Source: Pardosa pseudoannulata
Taxonomy: Eukaryota > Arthropoda > Arachnida > Araneae > Lycosidae
DNA: 64,000 nucleotides
Reading direction: 5' to 3'
NCBI GenBank assembly: GCA_032207245.1
Contig: CM063502.1
Location: forward strand, 137,884,498-137,948,497
A program made the position numbers and the translations under genes. The notes beneath the pieces are model-generated. The model was given only the letters and a program-made list of their open reading frames with translations. It did not search any database and was not told the origin of the DNA. This document shows positions 38,910-50,599 of the stretch, piece by piece. The stretch's first letter is position 1, and every line of letters starts with the position of its first letter.

Positions 38910-39345
38910 AACTGGGTAATGTATCGATAATTCGGGGTATAACGTCCAGTACCGTAACACCCATATCCAAATATTTTGTTCAGTGATGTAATTCTATATA
39001 GAATGAACACTGATATAGCTAAATCGAATTAAGCTTCTCCGCTGATCTCCGACCTGAAATCGTCTTTTCAATATCCTTGCTTTGTGCGATGGAGTAACAG
39101 CATATGAGCGATATAGATCCCCAATACACAAACATCCTCTCAGTGATTTCCCAACTTTTAATAATAGAGCATGCGCGATATAGCGCGCCGATAACCAAAT
39201 ATAGTCTTTCCGATTTTCCGACTTCTAAAAACAGCGCATGCATGATGTAACATGATCGCCGATTTATCTCTACATCATGAAATCGTTTCGAGGGCGTCCA
39301 CAATTTATCTACATCGAGAAATAGTTTTTCCATCTGTGGGCGCTT
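38910..39345 (-). repeat. Dispersed repeat with 67-bp subunits, copy 1
   Basis: On the minus strand it contains two 67-base subunits in tandem (39174-39240 and 39107-39173), each from CATGC to CTATATCGC, and a third start (CATATGCTGTTACTCC). It continues through AATTCGATTTAGCTATAT and ends near TATCGATACAT.ACCCAGT. The same order occurs on the plus strand at 59125-59455. A 104-codon minus frame (39019-39333) lies wholly inside this repeat and is probably not a gene. Confidence 0.85.
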
Positions 39346-41382
39346 GCATATTTTATATGAAAGTTTAACCAGTAAGACATATAAAAAGTATTTAATTGGC
39401 CCTAATTACTAATCATGGAGTTTTAGTACTGTCGAAAAATGCAGAGCCACTTGTATTATTGTCTGAATATAAAAATTATACTCAAGTAATTTCTTCCTTA
39501 TTATTTCTTAAGGGTACTTAAAATAAATTTATATTTTACTTGCTTATATATATTACTTCTTCCTAACACTTGAGGGTGAATTATGTAAAATTATTTTATA
39601 GAATGTTAATTTCTATAGAAGTAAAATACTTTTGTAAAACAAATTTTTTCCTGGTTATATATCGCTATGTAAGATTTTCAACATCACTTTGTCCTAGACA
39701 CGATAATCATTTTCTATAGCATGCAATTTCAAAAAGTATTTCAAAACAAGTAATGGTAAATCAATAAGGGATGAAACAAAATAAAGATTCAACTTTTTTT
39801 TATTTTAATGTACGTAAGGATTTTTTTCTTTATTTTAAAATTGAATAACTTATCATCCCACAAGTCACCTAGTATTAAACAATGTTTGTGGCATAAAAAC
39901 AATATTTCTCTTACATGTATCAGTTTTCCTAACGTATATGAAAATTCGGCATCACGTGTAGTAGTTTTATATTATTTTCCAAAATAAGTGGGGTGATTCT
40001 AAACAATAATCCTTTCTGCTGAAAGATACTTAAATGCGACGTATAATCTCTCATATTTGCACATTACTGCTAAATTTCACAGATTACTAAATGGGAAATT
40101 CTCAAACGTTTACAATGAAAAACAAAACTGTAAGGTAATAATCCATTTAACAGAGATTTTAAGTTTAATTGGGAGGCATCTAGCATCATTTGATGTACCG
40201 TACTCATCCTGTACTAAATTATTACTATTAAGTCTCATCAATATAACAGTGATAACATATTACAGTTACATCAACAAAGCAATTCATATAATTCTTCCTC
40301 GTAAGCATTATGTTAATATGTTGTATTATAATAGAATGGTTTAATAAGTACAAGTACTTAAAACTTCAAATCGTGTAAAACAAGCTTTAAAATATTACCA
40401 AATTAAGGAGGGTAACAATCTCCCTTAAATAGTCTTACTTCCTTATTTTCTATACTATTAACGCTGATTTTAATGTGCCAAGTATAAAATCATTTTAGGT
40501 TGAATATGTCAAAATCTTCAACTAGTCAATCCAGCCCTGCTTTCTACTCTTCATAATCACAAATATTACTAAGCCTTTTACTTTTATAACACTTTTACAC
40601 TTTATAATAACGTAATATATTGGCTGATTAGATTGAAAATATGAAAAGGAAACTTGATTACCCTGTGTATAATTTGCTATATTTAAAATATATTAGAATA
40701 TGAAATTCCTAAAAAAACAGTAAAAAAGAGTTTCTTCTAAAGAAACACCCAAGGCAAAGACAACTAAAAATGTATACTAAATTACATAATATTCAGCTTA
40801 AAGTATTTCTTATCGTGAACGAAACATATGGTCTGGAAAAATATTTAGATAGTTAAAAGTCAATTTCTGTCTTTCTTCTTTATTCACATCCTATTGATTT
40901 TATTCCCATCTTATGAATTGTTAAGAACTCAATTATAATATTTGTGTACATTCATACACAGTAATATATTTTTTTTTGTTCAAGATAAAATTTTTACAAA
41001 AATTATAATTAAATCTTAAGCAGTGAGACTATGTGAAATACAACACTTACTCTCTAAAACTATCGAATTTCTAAATGCGAATAAGAAACAGTATATTTCT
41101 GACGATTTATCTTGAAATGTGACAGCAGATTGAATAGGATACTGAAAATCACTTGAAAGCTCAAATTTTTTGGAAAGAAACCTTACTTTTCACCCTTCAT
41201 TTCATCTAGATTTTTGTCGAGTTTTTCTCTTTGGTTTTCTAAATAACTTCGAAATTTCTAGTGTCCAAGAATAACGTTTAAAGGACAAAATATGACAACT
41301 TAATACAGTTAACCACTTAATAGTTTCTTAACAAATAGAAAATAAATCTGTTTTTGATAAACAATTTTATGTTCAAATCTAT
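39346..41382. other. AT-rich sequence, nothing recognised
   Basis: The 95-codon frame at 40057-40344 shows no family resemblance. Confidence 0.45.
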
Positions 41383-42600
41383 AAGGTGCATTCAATAAAT
41401 AACGAGCCTGTTACGCCAAATCTTCTTAATTATTCTCTATAAAAAATCTATAAAAACATTAATATCTATAAAGCTTCAAAAGTCAGCGAATACTGAAACC
41501 AATTTTAAAAAATGAACCTCTGTTCTTTGGCACAGTTGCTGGTAAAGATTTTGGCAAAATAAAGCCCGATTTGATTTTCTAGCAACATTCCATCATCTAC
41601 GGTCTTAGACAAGCCTCCCCCCACTTCTCCTCCTCTCTGAGCTACTTTTAGAACCAGCACATTCATCTCAAAAGGCTCTTTTCTTTGTCTAAGCACATCA
41701 ATCGTCAGGGTACACAAAATAGCTATGATAAATAGCAAAGCTGTTAACTATTTTTACCTTTCTGCCTCCAGCGTAGACCATGTCACGAGGTAAGTAACTC
41801 TATCTAATTTTTCTTCCAACTAATTTTTTAACTTTTATATATAGATTTGACCAAATCGACACCAGTGGTCCTCTTACCGTGTTTTCCAGCTTTAACCGCC
41901 TCTTCCCCTCACCTTTAGAATAAAATGGACAATTTTGCTTTGGAAGTCCACCATTCTACAGATAGGATTCTCCTAATCCAGAGAGACGTTGTAGGTAACC
42001 CTTTCAGAACCGCTGCTGATAGAAGTTGGACGAGAGAATGATAGGGTTGAATCTGCTAAGATAGTCACTCGGCAATGGGGTCTGCTTAAGCCAGAAGCCT
42101 AGACTGCTTTAGTCTAACCTCAGCAGCCTGACCAAAAAGCCTAAAAATCGTGTTAGAGTCATAGGACGAATTTACTTTATACTGACTTCAGCATAAACAA
42201 ACACCCTGTTACTATTATTATTATCATTATTATTAACTATTATTATTATCATTATTAATGACTAATTTAATCCTTAACTAATGCATATAGTCAAGTTATT
42301 TTCCGCCCTCTCCAGAACTTTTGCTAGGTTCTAGAGGGCATTTGTTGAGCAAGCCGAATAATGGGCGTTTTGCAGGAAAGGCTGGTGACTGTTTGCAATA
42401 ATTCGTGAGAGTCAGGACAACAGCACAGGGTTTCGTCTGTCGCCTCTCTAAATAATTTCTTGATATCTCTTTTAGACAGCTGGCTAGCCGCTTAGAAGAA
42501 GATGATTACAAATCAAATTCTTTTTGCTAATTTGTAGACTAGATTTTTTTACCGTATAGTTAGCACCACCTTCACTAATTATATCGTTAAAGGAATGACG
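41383..42600. other. G+C-richer block, possible element or exon, unassigned
   Basis: It opens with AAGGTGCATTCAATAAATAACGAGCC, which resembles a mariner-type terminal repeat, but no mirror end was found. Inside are a 77-codon minus frame (41505-41738), ACCATGTCACGAG|GTAAGT at 41786-41803 (start codon plus ideal 5' splice site, plus strand), an imperfect ATT run (42208-42260) and a 67-codon minus frame (42295-42497). Confidence 0.3.
42305..42339. repeat. Near-perfect hairpin, 12 bp with 9-base loop
   Basis: GCCCTCT-cc-AGAAC pairs with GTTCTAGAGGGC around TTTTGCTAG. Only a two-base bulge breaks the stem. Confidence 0.85.
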
Positions 42601-45480
42601 CCTGCCTGATCATCCAATTATGTATGGCTACATCTTCAAAACTTACAGTATTTGTAAACTACAGTACCTTGAAGTATGTCAATATTTTGAAATTTGCTGA
42701 TAGAAGTCTTCTATGTTTTCATATAAATTAAATAATATTTTCAGCTTATTCGAATCAATTAATAATTTGTTATTCGATTTTTGGATATGAAACATATTTT
42801 AAAAGCTTTAATTATCATCAAAACCCCAAAATTAGTAAAAAATATTGTTAGTATAAATAACAACAGCAATATTTGTACATAAATGCACATTTATTATAAA
42901 TTGCAAATTATAAAACAAATTTAGCTTATAAAATTAATTACACAGACTGTAAATTTCATCAAGTGGTTGAGAACTATTATTCGATAAAATTTCATTAAAA
43001 AGATAAAATCTTAAAAATGTATGTTTCTCTTCAATTATGATTTATCTTTAAAAAAGAAATAATTTTAAATTACATTAATAATTACGCCTTTGTAGTTTCA
43101 CAAATAATGCAAGAAAAATATAATATCGACCTGAAGAAAACATTACTCCTTCTTCATTTGAAGAATTTTTCCTATAACTAAGAGGGTAATAATAAATTAT
43201 CTAAAGCCCAGTAATATCAGAAAAGATGACTCATAAAACAAAGAATGCTAAAAGAGCAAGCAAAAAAAAAGCTATTAGTCTTAATTTAAATAGGAAATAT
43301 ACATTATCCTACAAATTAATTTTCAAAGATTTTAGCTTTAATTGAATGTGAGGATAAATTATATCGAATTATGAAAATCTAAGTAAAAGTGGCAAGGAAA
43401 ATATTAAATATTAACAAATTTGAGAATGTACGTTTTTTCTACAATATTCATTTTTATATGAAATAAATAAAATACAGACTTTTTTAACACTTAACATTAA
43501 TTACTAACCCTTAATTCTTAGAGAAACAAAAGATTTTAAGAAATGAATCACCTGCTAGACTGAACAGGAGGTCTAGGGTTAAATTGTCTGATGAGCAAAC
43601 AATCTTTAAGATTTTTTCGATATTTTATTAATTCTGTTAGGGTTCTTTTTCTGGAAGTTAAATATGTAGTCAGTCATCCTTTAACTATATTATTCTACCT
43701 TTTTTATTAACATCTTAGAAAGAACAAAATATCAAAGTTTTATAAATGAAGATATTTAATTACATTTAGAAATCTTTTTCAGCGGTTAAAGCATCGTCAA
43801 TTATTATTTGACGTAAAGCAAATTCTAAAAAACAATTATTAAATTTCTCATTAAAAGACTTGTGTATCATAAAATATATTCTCAGTAGAATATTGTTTCG
43901 AATCTATAGTGTTCTACGCATTGCACGTGATATATGATTCTATCAAATTCATTACAGTCGGGAGTGGGGAGCAGATATTCGCATATACACAAATTATACA
44001 AGCATTTATTATAAATACAGAAAGACTAACAGTGCAAAAATATTATAATACATATTCAAGTTTTAAAACATTTAGTTATTTAATCACTTTATTTAAGACA
44101 GTAGGTGTTATGAAATGTCTTATGCATAATGTGCTTGAACACAAATTTTACCAGAGACACGTTATTAGATTAACATATGGGATATTGCAACATATGAGAA
44201 CAATAGTACTATAAGATTTACTATATATATTTTTAAGGGAAAATAGTAAGAAAAATATATGTATCGAAAACTATCTTTGAAATTTATTTACTGCAAAATA
44301 TTGCTATAAATAATAATATTGGAGATTGTTAAATATGTATAAAACTTTTACAGGAATATTTTTATTTCCCGGAGTTACCCGATTTCATCGTTTATCGAAG
44401 GTTATGTGGGTCATGTTAAGGTTTATAACTCAAAATTTGTATTGATCTTTTGGGCACAGAGAATGCAGGAGCAAATTTTTATCAAACTTATGAGCGAATC
44501 TATACTCGAAAGTAGTTTATTTAAACTCCTGGGATCCTAAATACTGCGCTGAATTTCAAACGTTCATATTTTACGTCTTGTTCATGAACTGAATCACGTA
44601 GCTTTAAAGAATTTTGAGTATGTCTGTTTTCATAAGACTTGCGGGTTCGTGATAATAGTATTTTATAAGATTTTTAAAACGTTTGATATCGGAGCCAAGA
44701 AAAACTTCTATATTCAAAAGGAACTTAAAGGTGTGTCATAAAATTTTAGAAGTTGATTTTGGGGCTATCGCCTTATAAAATAAGAAAAATTGTGATCTCA
44801 GTATGATGAACTCTTTAAAATGTTTCTACTTTTATAACTTTTCGACCTTTTATAGTTTTCAAAGCAAAAGGAGCAATGGCTTTTCAGCTAGATGATGATA
44901 TTATCAGAAAAAGGATACAAAAATAAACAAAATCTTTATTATTTTTCCATGGGAAAGAATTTATATGATATAAAATTTCTCAATTATTATGACGGTAATT
45001 ATTTAATTTTGGTAATCTCCATTAATAGCTTACTCATTTATTTTAACTGATGTGGTAATGTATTCGAATTTACATCTATTTTTGTAATTAAAACTTAAAT
45101 CATTATTATAAGTATATATCAGATTATAAAACTTTAATAAAGTTTATTTTCAATATTTTTGTTTAAAGAGCTATTTTTCTGCCTGTATTATCGTATTGCT
45201 GAATATCATATATGAGACTAAATTATTTCAAGTTACTGGAGAAAGTGCAAAATATCCTGTTTCAGTATTAAACTTAAAACAATGACAGATCAACTTCAAT
45301 AGAGCATCTTTCCGATAAACAGACTATAATGGTTAATAGGAAATAACCCGAAAAATATCAATGCCTTCTTTGGTAGTTAAAGACCAAATGAAAGTTTTAA
45401 AGGAATAAAAGTAATATTTTTAATTCAACAATTATTAGACCTGATCCACTGTATTAAATTTCGACCTTAAGGGAAGAACA
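42601..45480. other. Long AT-rich stretch, nothing recognised
   Basis: The 101-codon plus frame at 43909-44214 is the longest here; it has no recognisable domain and its composition follows the local AT bias. Confidence 0.4.
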
Positions 45481-45509
45481 TTATAGAAAAAATAAATATC
45501 AAAAGGCTC

Positions 45510-45860
45510 TTACCCTTTCACCTTCGGATTCCGTGGGACGCACTGGAAAGATATTCTTCAGTCATGATTTAAAGAAGCCTTTCGGAACGAATAATACATT
45601 TATTTAGCACGTTCTAACGAAACACTAAAACAGCACGAACATTATACATAGATTTTCAAAGAAGAAAAAACAACCGTAATCAAAAAATCAAAAACAAAAA
45701 TATCGTTCTTCCTTTTTCGTTGCCATTCGGCAAGGGAAAAACTTTCAAAAAAAGAAAAACCATGGATCCTAGTTCGTTTATCCCTTTTCTACACACTGGT
45801 TTTAAAGCTTATTTTCTGAATATCTACAAATATCAATGCTAACAATGAGAGTCAAGCCAA
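45510..45860 (-). mobile_element. Probable LTR fragment
   Basis: Minus strand: TATAAT-type box at about 45641-45647, then TGTTTTAGTGTTTCG, then AATAAA at 45599-45604, then a G+C-richer tail with CGTTCCGAAAGG and CGTCCCACGGAATCCGAAGG. The TATA-to-poly(A) spacing of about 45 bases fits U3-R-U5 of an LTR. Both ends are uncertain and no partner is in the window. Confidence 0.42.
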
Positions 45861-47542
45861 TAGATTCGATATGTAATCACCAAAGTCAGATAATACATTG
45901 GCTTTTCATTATTGGTTCGAGTTCCATTGTTTACAAGGATGTTTGTTGCTATTTAATACCAACAGTAAGAATAAAGTCTTATAACAAATATCAATAATAG
46001 GGCCGTATAACAAAATATTAATCATATTGGTCTCAGCCATTAAGTATTAATGAGAAACATAAGAGGAAAATGTAAATATTATCTTAATAGTAAGCTACCC
46101 TTATAAAATATTTATAAATAAATAATAAAGTTTTAACTCTAACTTTTGAAGTGTAATCTCTACCTCCTACTACTTCCTTTCTTAACGTTCCTAACTTCTT
46201 TTACGTTTACCTATGAATCTCTTTCTATCTGTATAATTCAAGTCTTATATTAAAACATTCACAAGGAAAGCAGGGTGTGCAGCATATTTGAGGCATAATA
46301 TAAAGCTAACATTCTCTTTTTATGCCTTTATTTGCTGGTTCTTTAGAAGAAGCTCCTTCATATGAAACATTTAATTTGCTCTTCTCATTACCTAAGGGCA
46401 CTTAACATTTCCAACAGCATACAGATTTAAACAATATTGAAACTTTTAATTTCCGTTTTTTAGAGTAAAATAAAACTGTTTATCTCAGTAATATACACCC
46501 TTTTTTAATCTTCAAAAATTATTTCCTGAAAGTACTGCCTTGGGAAAAAGTAAACATACATTTTTAAAGGGAGAATAATTGTCGCAACATTGACTGGGTA
46601 GTAGTGAATTTCATGCACAAAAATTATCAAAAGATAGAAGGGAAATGAGGACATGAAAAAAAGACATCCTTTTGTATGACATAAAAATCATTACTGCTTA
46701 TGAAGGTGGACGGCTTAAAGAAACTTTAATTACTAGAGTCCTAAAAAGAAGAAGAAAAACGTTTCATTTTCTTTTCAAAACAACCTTTTTTGATTTTAAT
46801 CCTCTGTAACATAAAAACTAATAAAGATATCTAAAATTTTATGCTTTTCATTTTGTTATAATGTATTCACGGAACCTGAAAAAAAAACTTCATTCTTATA
46901 ATTTTTTTTGTTGTTTTTTAGTTTTCTTGTAAATGATTGATTTTCGACGCGTTTAATTATAAAAATATAAATTTTATTTTTTGTGATTGTCTTTTTTATC
47001 AGAAAATGACATTTCAATATGCCAATTACATGTAAAGCTATGTATATCAAAAGAAATTTTAACCAGTAACCCTTGCACGTGTTTAGTAAATGAATATTTG
47101 AAAAATTAAAAACATGAAAACCTTTCTAAAATTATTTTAGGGTAAAATGTATAGTACTCTGGATCCTAATTATACAAAATTAATCTGGAAAATTAGTAAG
47201 CTATATAGATTTCTTTCAACTTCAAACTGTATAATTATCGGTGAAGAAGAGAAATACACTTATCTACCTAAACGATGTCTTACCAAATTTTATAAAAAGA
47301 GAGATAAATGTATAATTTCTGTCTAATTCATTTAAAGTAATAATCAATATTAGTTAATATATTCACTAAATAGTGTTCACAAAAATAGGGTGATGTTAAG
47401 CCACTTAATATGGAAATAGTCTAAATCTGCAGAAATGTAGTAAGGAAGAAATAAAAAAAAGTGTGTAACTTTAAAATACAATTAGAAATATCATATTAAA
47501 TTATCCTGTAATAAAACTAAAAAAGTGTATCATGCCTTCCGG
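45861..47542. other. AT-rich sequence, nothing recognised
   Basis: No repeat or gene was supported. The minus frame at 46856-47050 is low-complexity. Confidence 0.45.
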
Positions 47543-47915
47543 ATGTCATAAAAATATGTCAATCAAACCCTTTTATTAATTTGGTTTACAATTGCTAAAC
47601 TTCAGTAAGTGATTTTTACAAATCTAATCTAGTTTGAGTTAAACGAATTATAACATGAGTTCAATATAAAATATAGATCCATTAAACAGTTTTAAAAAAT
47701 ACCACCAAATATTTCCTTTTTTCTAGATAATGATGTCAGAAAAATATGTCAATCAAACGCTTTTATTAAATTTGGTTTACAATTTCTAAACTTCAAACTT
47801 CAATTAGTGATTTTTAGAAATCTAATTTAGCCTGAGTTAAACAAATTACAACATGAGTTTAATATAAACTATAGGTCATTAAACAGTTTTAAACAATACC
47901 ACCAAATATTTCCTT
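47543..47915. repeat. 190-bp tandem duplication
   Basis: Units at 47543 and 47733 both run from ATGTCA.AAAAATATGTCAA to ACCACCAAATATTTCCTTT, about 90% alike, with a small extra repeat (CTTCAAA) in the second. Confidence 0.92.
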
Positions 47916-48986
47916 TAAAAACATTGTTCGGTCAGGACAAAATACACAAAATAATGATATTTTAGTTGTGAAACAATAGATTTTGTCTCCTTCCTAAAAT
48001 GAAACCACATTTACCAATACCCTTCATATTGAAATTCAATAATGATGTCTAGAAAAAATGTGTGGAAAATCTCCTGAAAAGTTAAAATGGAAATTTTTTT
48101 CGCGACAAAATGTGATTTTTTCCACTCTAATTCCATCTAGCTAGTTGTTCTGTACTTTCTGCGTCAGGAACTATAAAATCGTTGAATAGATCAAAAAAGC
48201 ATTAAAATAGAAAAAAAAGGAAATATAAATTTTTCTTCCTTTTATCTGGTGACAGTTTCAGGAACAATTTCTAAAATTTTACAAAACCTTTTTTAGTCTT
48301 ATTTTTTTCTCCAAAAGAACCTGGACCGTATCGAAGAAACATTGAGAGCTTGCTCGTAGATATACTGAACATGTTACTCTATCCATCTGATTTTTTTTTT
48401 TTTGATACTGTTAAAAAGGTTTAAGGAAATATAATACTTTTTATGGGTTTCCAAAAGGTGAAATAAATTGAAACTCAAAATATAATGTATAAAATTCACT
48501 TTTTATTTAAAAGTAGATTAGTTGCTAAATCGACATAGTTCAATTCTATATAAAACAGTCTCCTTAAACTTAAACAATCATATTTGTAAACATAGAATAA
48601 GCCTAGGTAGAAAAAGATTGTTCTTTCTTATTTATGCTAATTTTTTAGCATACAAATAAATTAACATACTTGTACGATCACCTAGAAATCAAAAATTTCG
48701 AAAAACAATCTTAGTTCATAATCCACTTTATGTTATTCTGAGAAACTTGTGGAAATATTATTTTAAAAAATGTACTGCATCTAATTAATTAAGAAACACT
48801 GATATTACATCAAAAATGTTAACATTACGACTGGTCATTTTGAGAGACTATAAATCAATTCCATCAAATCATTGATGTCAGTAGAGAACGATCAGCATTA
48901 GACTGCATATCCTGTTGCAAGTATCATCGATATAGAGCAGACCTCGTAGCGAATAATAAAGATAAGTTTTCGTCTATGTAAGTATA
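47916..48986. other. AT-rich sequence, nothing recognised
   Basis: No element or gene was supported. Confidence 0.45.
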
Positions 48987-50227
48987 TACAGGGTGCGTAC
49001 CATAAATAATATGATAAATTCATAAAAAAATCATTTATTGAGAATATTTGTACAATTAGACAAAAATCCATAAAATATTCTCTTGCAACGATACACTTAT
49101 GGAGGCGGAGTGTCCAGGCCTTGAAAGCACATTGGAGAGACATCTCCGGGATGTCCCTTAGTACCGATGTAATATGTTGTTTGAGTTTATAACTGTTTCC
49201 CAATGTTTCCATTTCAAGTTTCATTTTAAGCAAGAAAGTAAAATGAGTCTGGAGATCAGTTCAGGAAGGGAGACATAGGAAAAAATGGCGTAGGGTTCTG
49301 GAAAGGAATTTGTTAAAAGTTAAGATATTGTATTATGGGTCCAACGAGTTATTGATGTCATTTTGGCAGCACATGACCCTCCTTTACAGTCTTTTGAGTA
49401 CTTCCCAGGAGAAAGCTGCTTTTACGGGGGTTTATGTAAGCTCAACTTCTTGGCGTCTTTGAAGTCAAAGAAGCAAAAAGCATGGTTTGATCCTGAATGG
49501 ACCCATGAATGCCTTCTTGGATTGGGCCGATGCTAGGGTTTACCACTCTTAACTCATAGTCAAAAATTTATTACTTATCTTCAATGATGGTTCAATTTTT
49601 AAAAAAGTAGTATTATTTTTAACATGTCCAAGAATATTGGGCACTGGAGAATGTGCATGCCTTTTTGTTCATCTGTGAACACTTTTAGGATCAGTTTGGC
49701 ACAAACTCTTTTTATGTTCATATCTTCAGTTATAATTCGATAAAATGTTGCTTCCATGTTTAGAGTTTATGCTATCAATTGAAAACCTAACCTTTGCTCA
49801 GAATTCAAACAGTTAATCACATGCATCACATTTTCGTTGATTCCGGAGGTTAATGAACATTCAATGTGGTGTTCATCGGAGGCAAACTCTTCTCGGCCCT
49901 CTTTGAACTCTTTGTTCCATCAGAGAACTACAGCAATCATTTCTAAAAGCCCCCTAAAATTAAAAAAAGTTTTAGTAGCAAACATACTATGCATAATGAA
50001 AAATTTGGTAGTGTAACTTTCATCCACAGAACGATCCTCACATCATATTACATAACCTTAAAACATGGTTCATGGAAAAGTGCGTTCTGACACCCCGATA
50101 CCTAATAAGTAACTGAAAGCAGAAGTATTTTGAATCTAATACCTCCTACACCTATACCAGTAAGTTAGAAAGTGCTGCGGGGCTTCGCTATAAAAGAATT
50201 TGGTCGCATTACTTATGGTATCTTGTA
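48987..50227 (-). mobile_element. mariner-family transposon, 1.24 kb, inactive
   Basis: The left end reads TA-CAGGGTGCGTACCATAAATAA. The right end, inverted, reads TACAAGATACCATAAGTAATGC and continues to AAATTC as the left end does. TA stands at both borders, the mariner target duplication. Total length of 1241 bases is typical for mariner elements (about 1.25-1.3 kb). It encloses a broken transposase on the minus strand. Confidence 0.82.
49060..49960 (-). pseudogene. mariner transposase pseudogene
   Basis: In order on the minus strand: FKEGREEF.SDEHH (family: RFKxGRExxxDDxRxGRP), TSGINENVMHVINC and RIITEDMNIKRVCAKL (helix-turn-helix domain), FTDEQK, FFDFKDAKKLSLHKPP followed by SWEVLKRL (family: FFD.KG..H.EFVPPG), a SPD remnant of the third catalytic motif, then DIPEMSLQCAFKAW and LRLHKCIVA at the carboxyl end. 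Several stops and at least three frame changes separate these pieces, and the first two catalytic Asp motifs are not recognisable. The transposase cannot be functional. Loss of the TGDE and HDNA motifs with retention of peripheral ones suggests neutral decay. Confidence 0.88.
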
Positions 50228-50520
50228 GCTAATACTTGTAGTATATAAAAGCCAAATGCATTTGTGGTTACTTGCTGTTAGAAATCTGGATATTCCAGAA
50301 TGTCCGTAACCATCATAGTGTTAGTTTTTTTTAAATATAATTAGTTTGCTAATTATTATGTGTGATTATTTCAAATTGAAAATTGTAGTAGACATCCGCA
50401 TTTAAATCGTTACTAACTTTGGGATTTCATTAACTTCTTTTGCACGAGTTTGCTAGAATTTTTTCTACTCGAGATAATGATATTGAGACCTACTTTTTAA
50501 AGCAAAGTCCAAACTGATAC
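50228..50520. other. AT-rich flank, nothing recognised
   Basis: Short gap between the mariner copy and the next tRNA-like unit. Confidence 0.45.
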
Positions 50521-50537
50521 ACACATATTTCAAATAG

Positions 50538-50592
50538 CCTGATTCGAACCCACTGACTCCGTAAGACAGCACTTTACCTGTTAGGCTATCAT
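50538..50592 (-). repeat. tRNA-like SINE head
   Basis: Minus strand: GATAGCCTAACAGGTAAAGTGC (A-box region, 50566-50592) followed by GTGGGTTCGAATCAGGC (B-box, about 50538-50554). The arms do not form a complete cloverleaf. It resembles the head at 4480 in the GGAGT..GTGGGTT part. Confidence 0.6.
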
Positions 50593-50599
50593 CCGGTAT

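Noticed and set aside
39019..39333. 104-codon minus-strand frame
   Set aside because: It lies wholly within a dispersed non-coding repeat with 67-base subunits; 67 is not a multiple of three, so the subunits are read in different frames.
41383..41410. Mariner terminal inverted repeat
   Set aside because: Only one end was seen and no transposase motif could be read in the adjoining kilobase, so no element is called.
43909..44214. 101-codon plus-strand frame
   Set aside because: Composition follows the local AT bias, with no motif, conserved neighbour or splice context.
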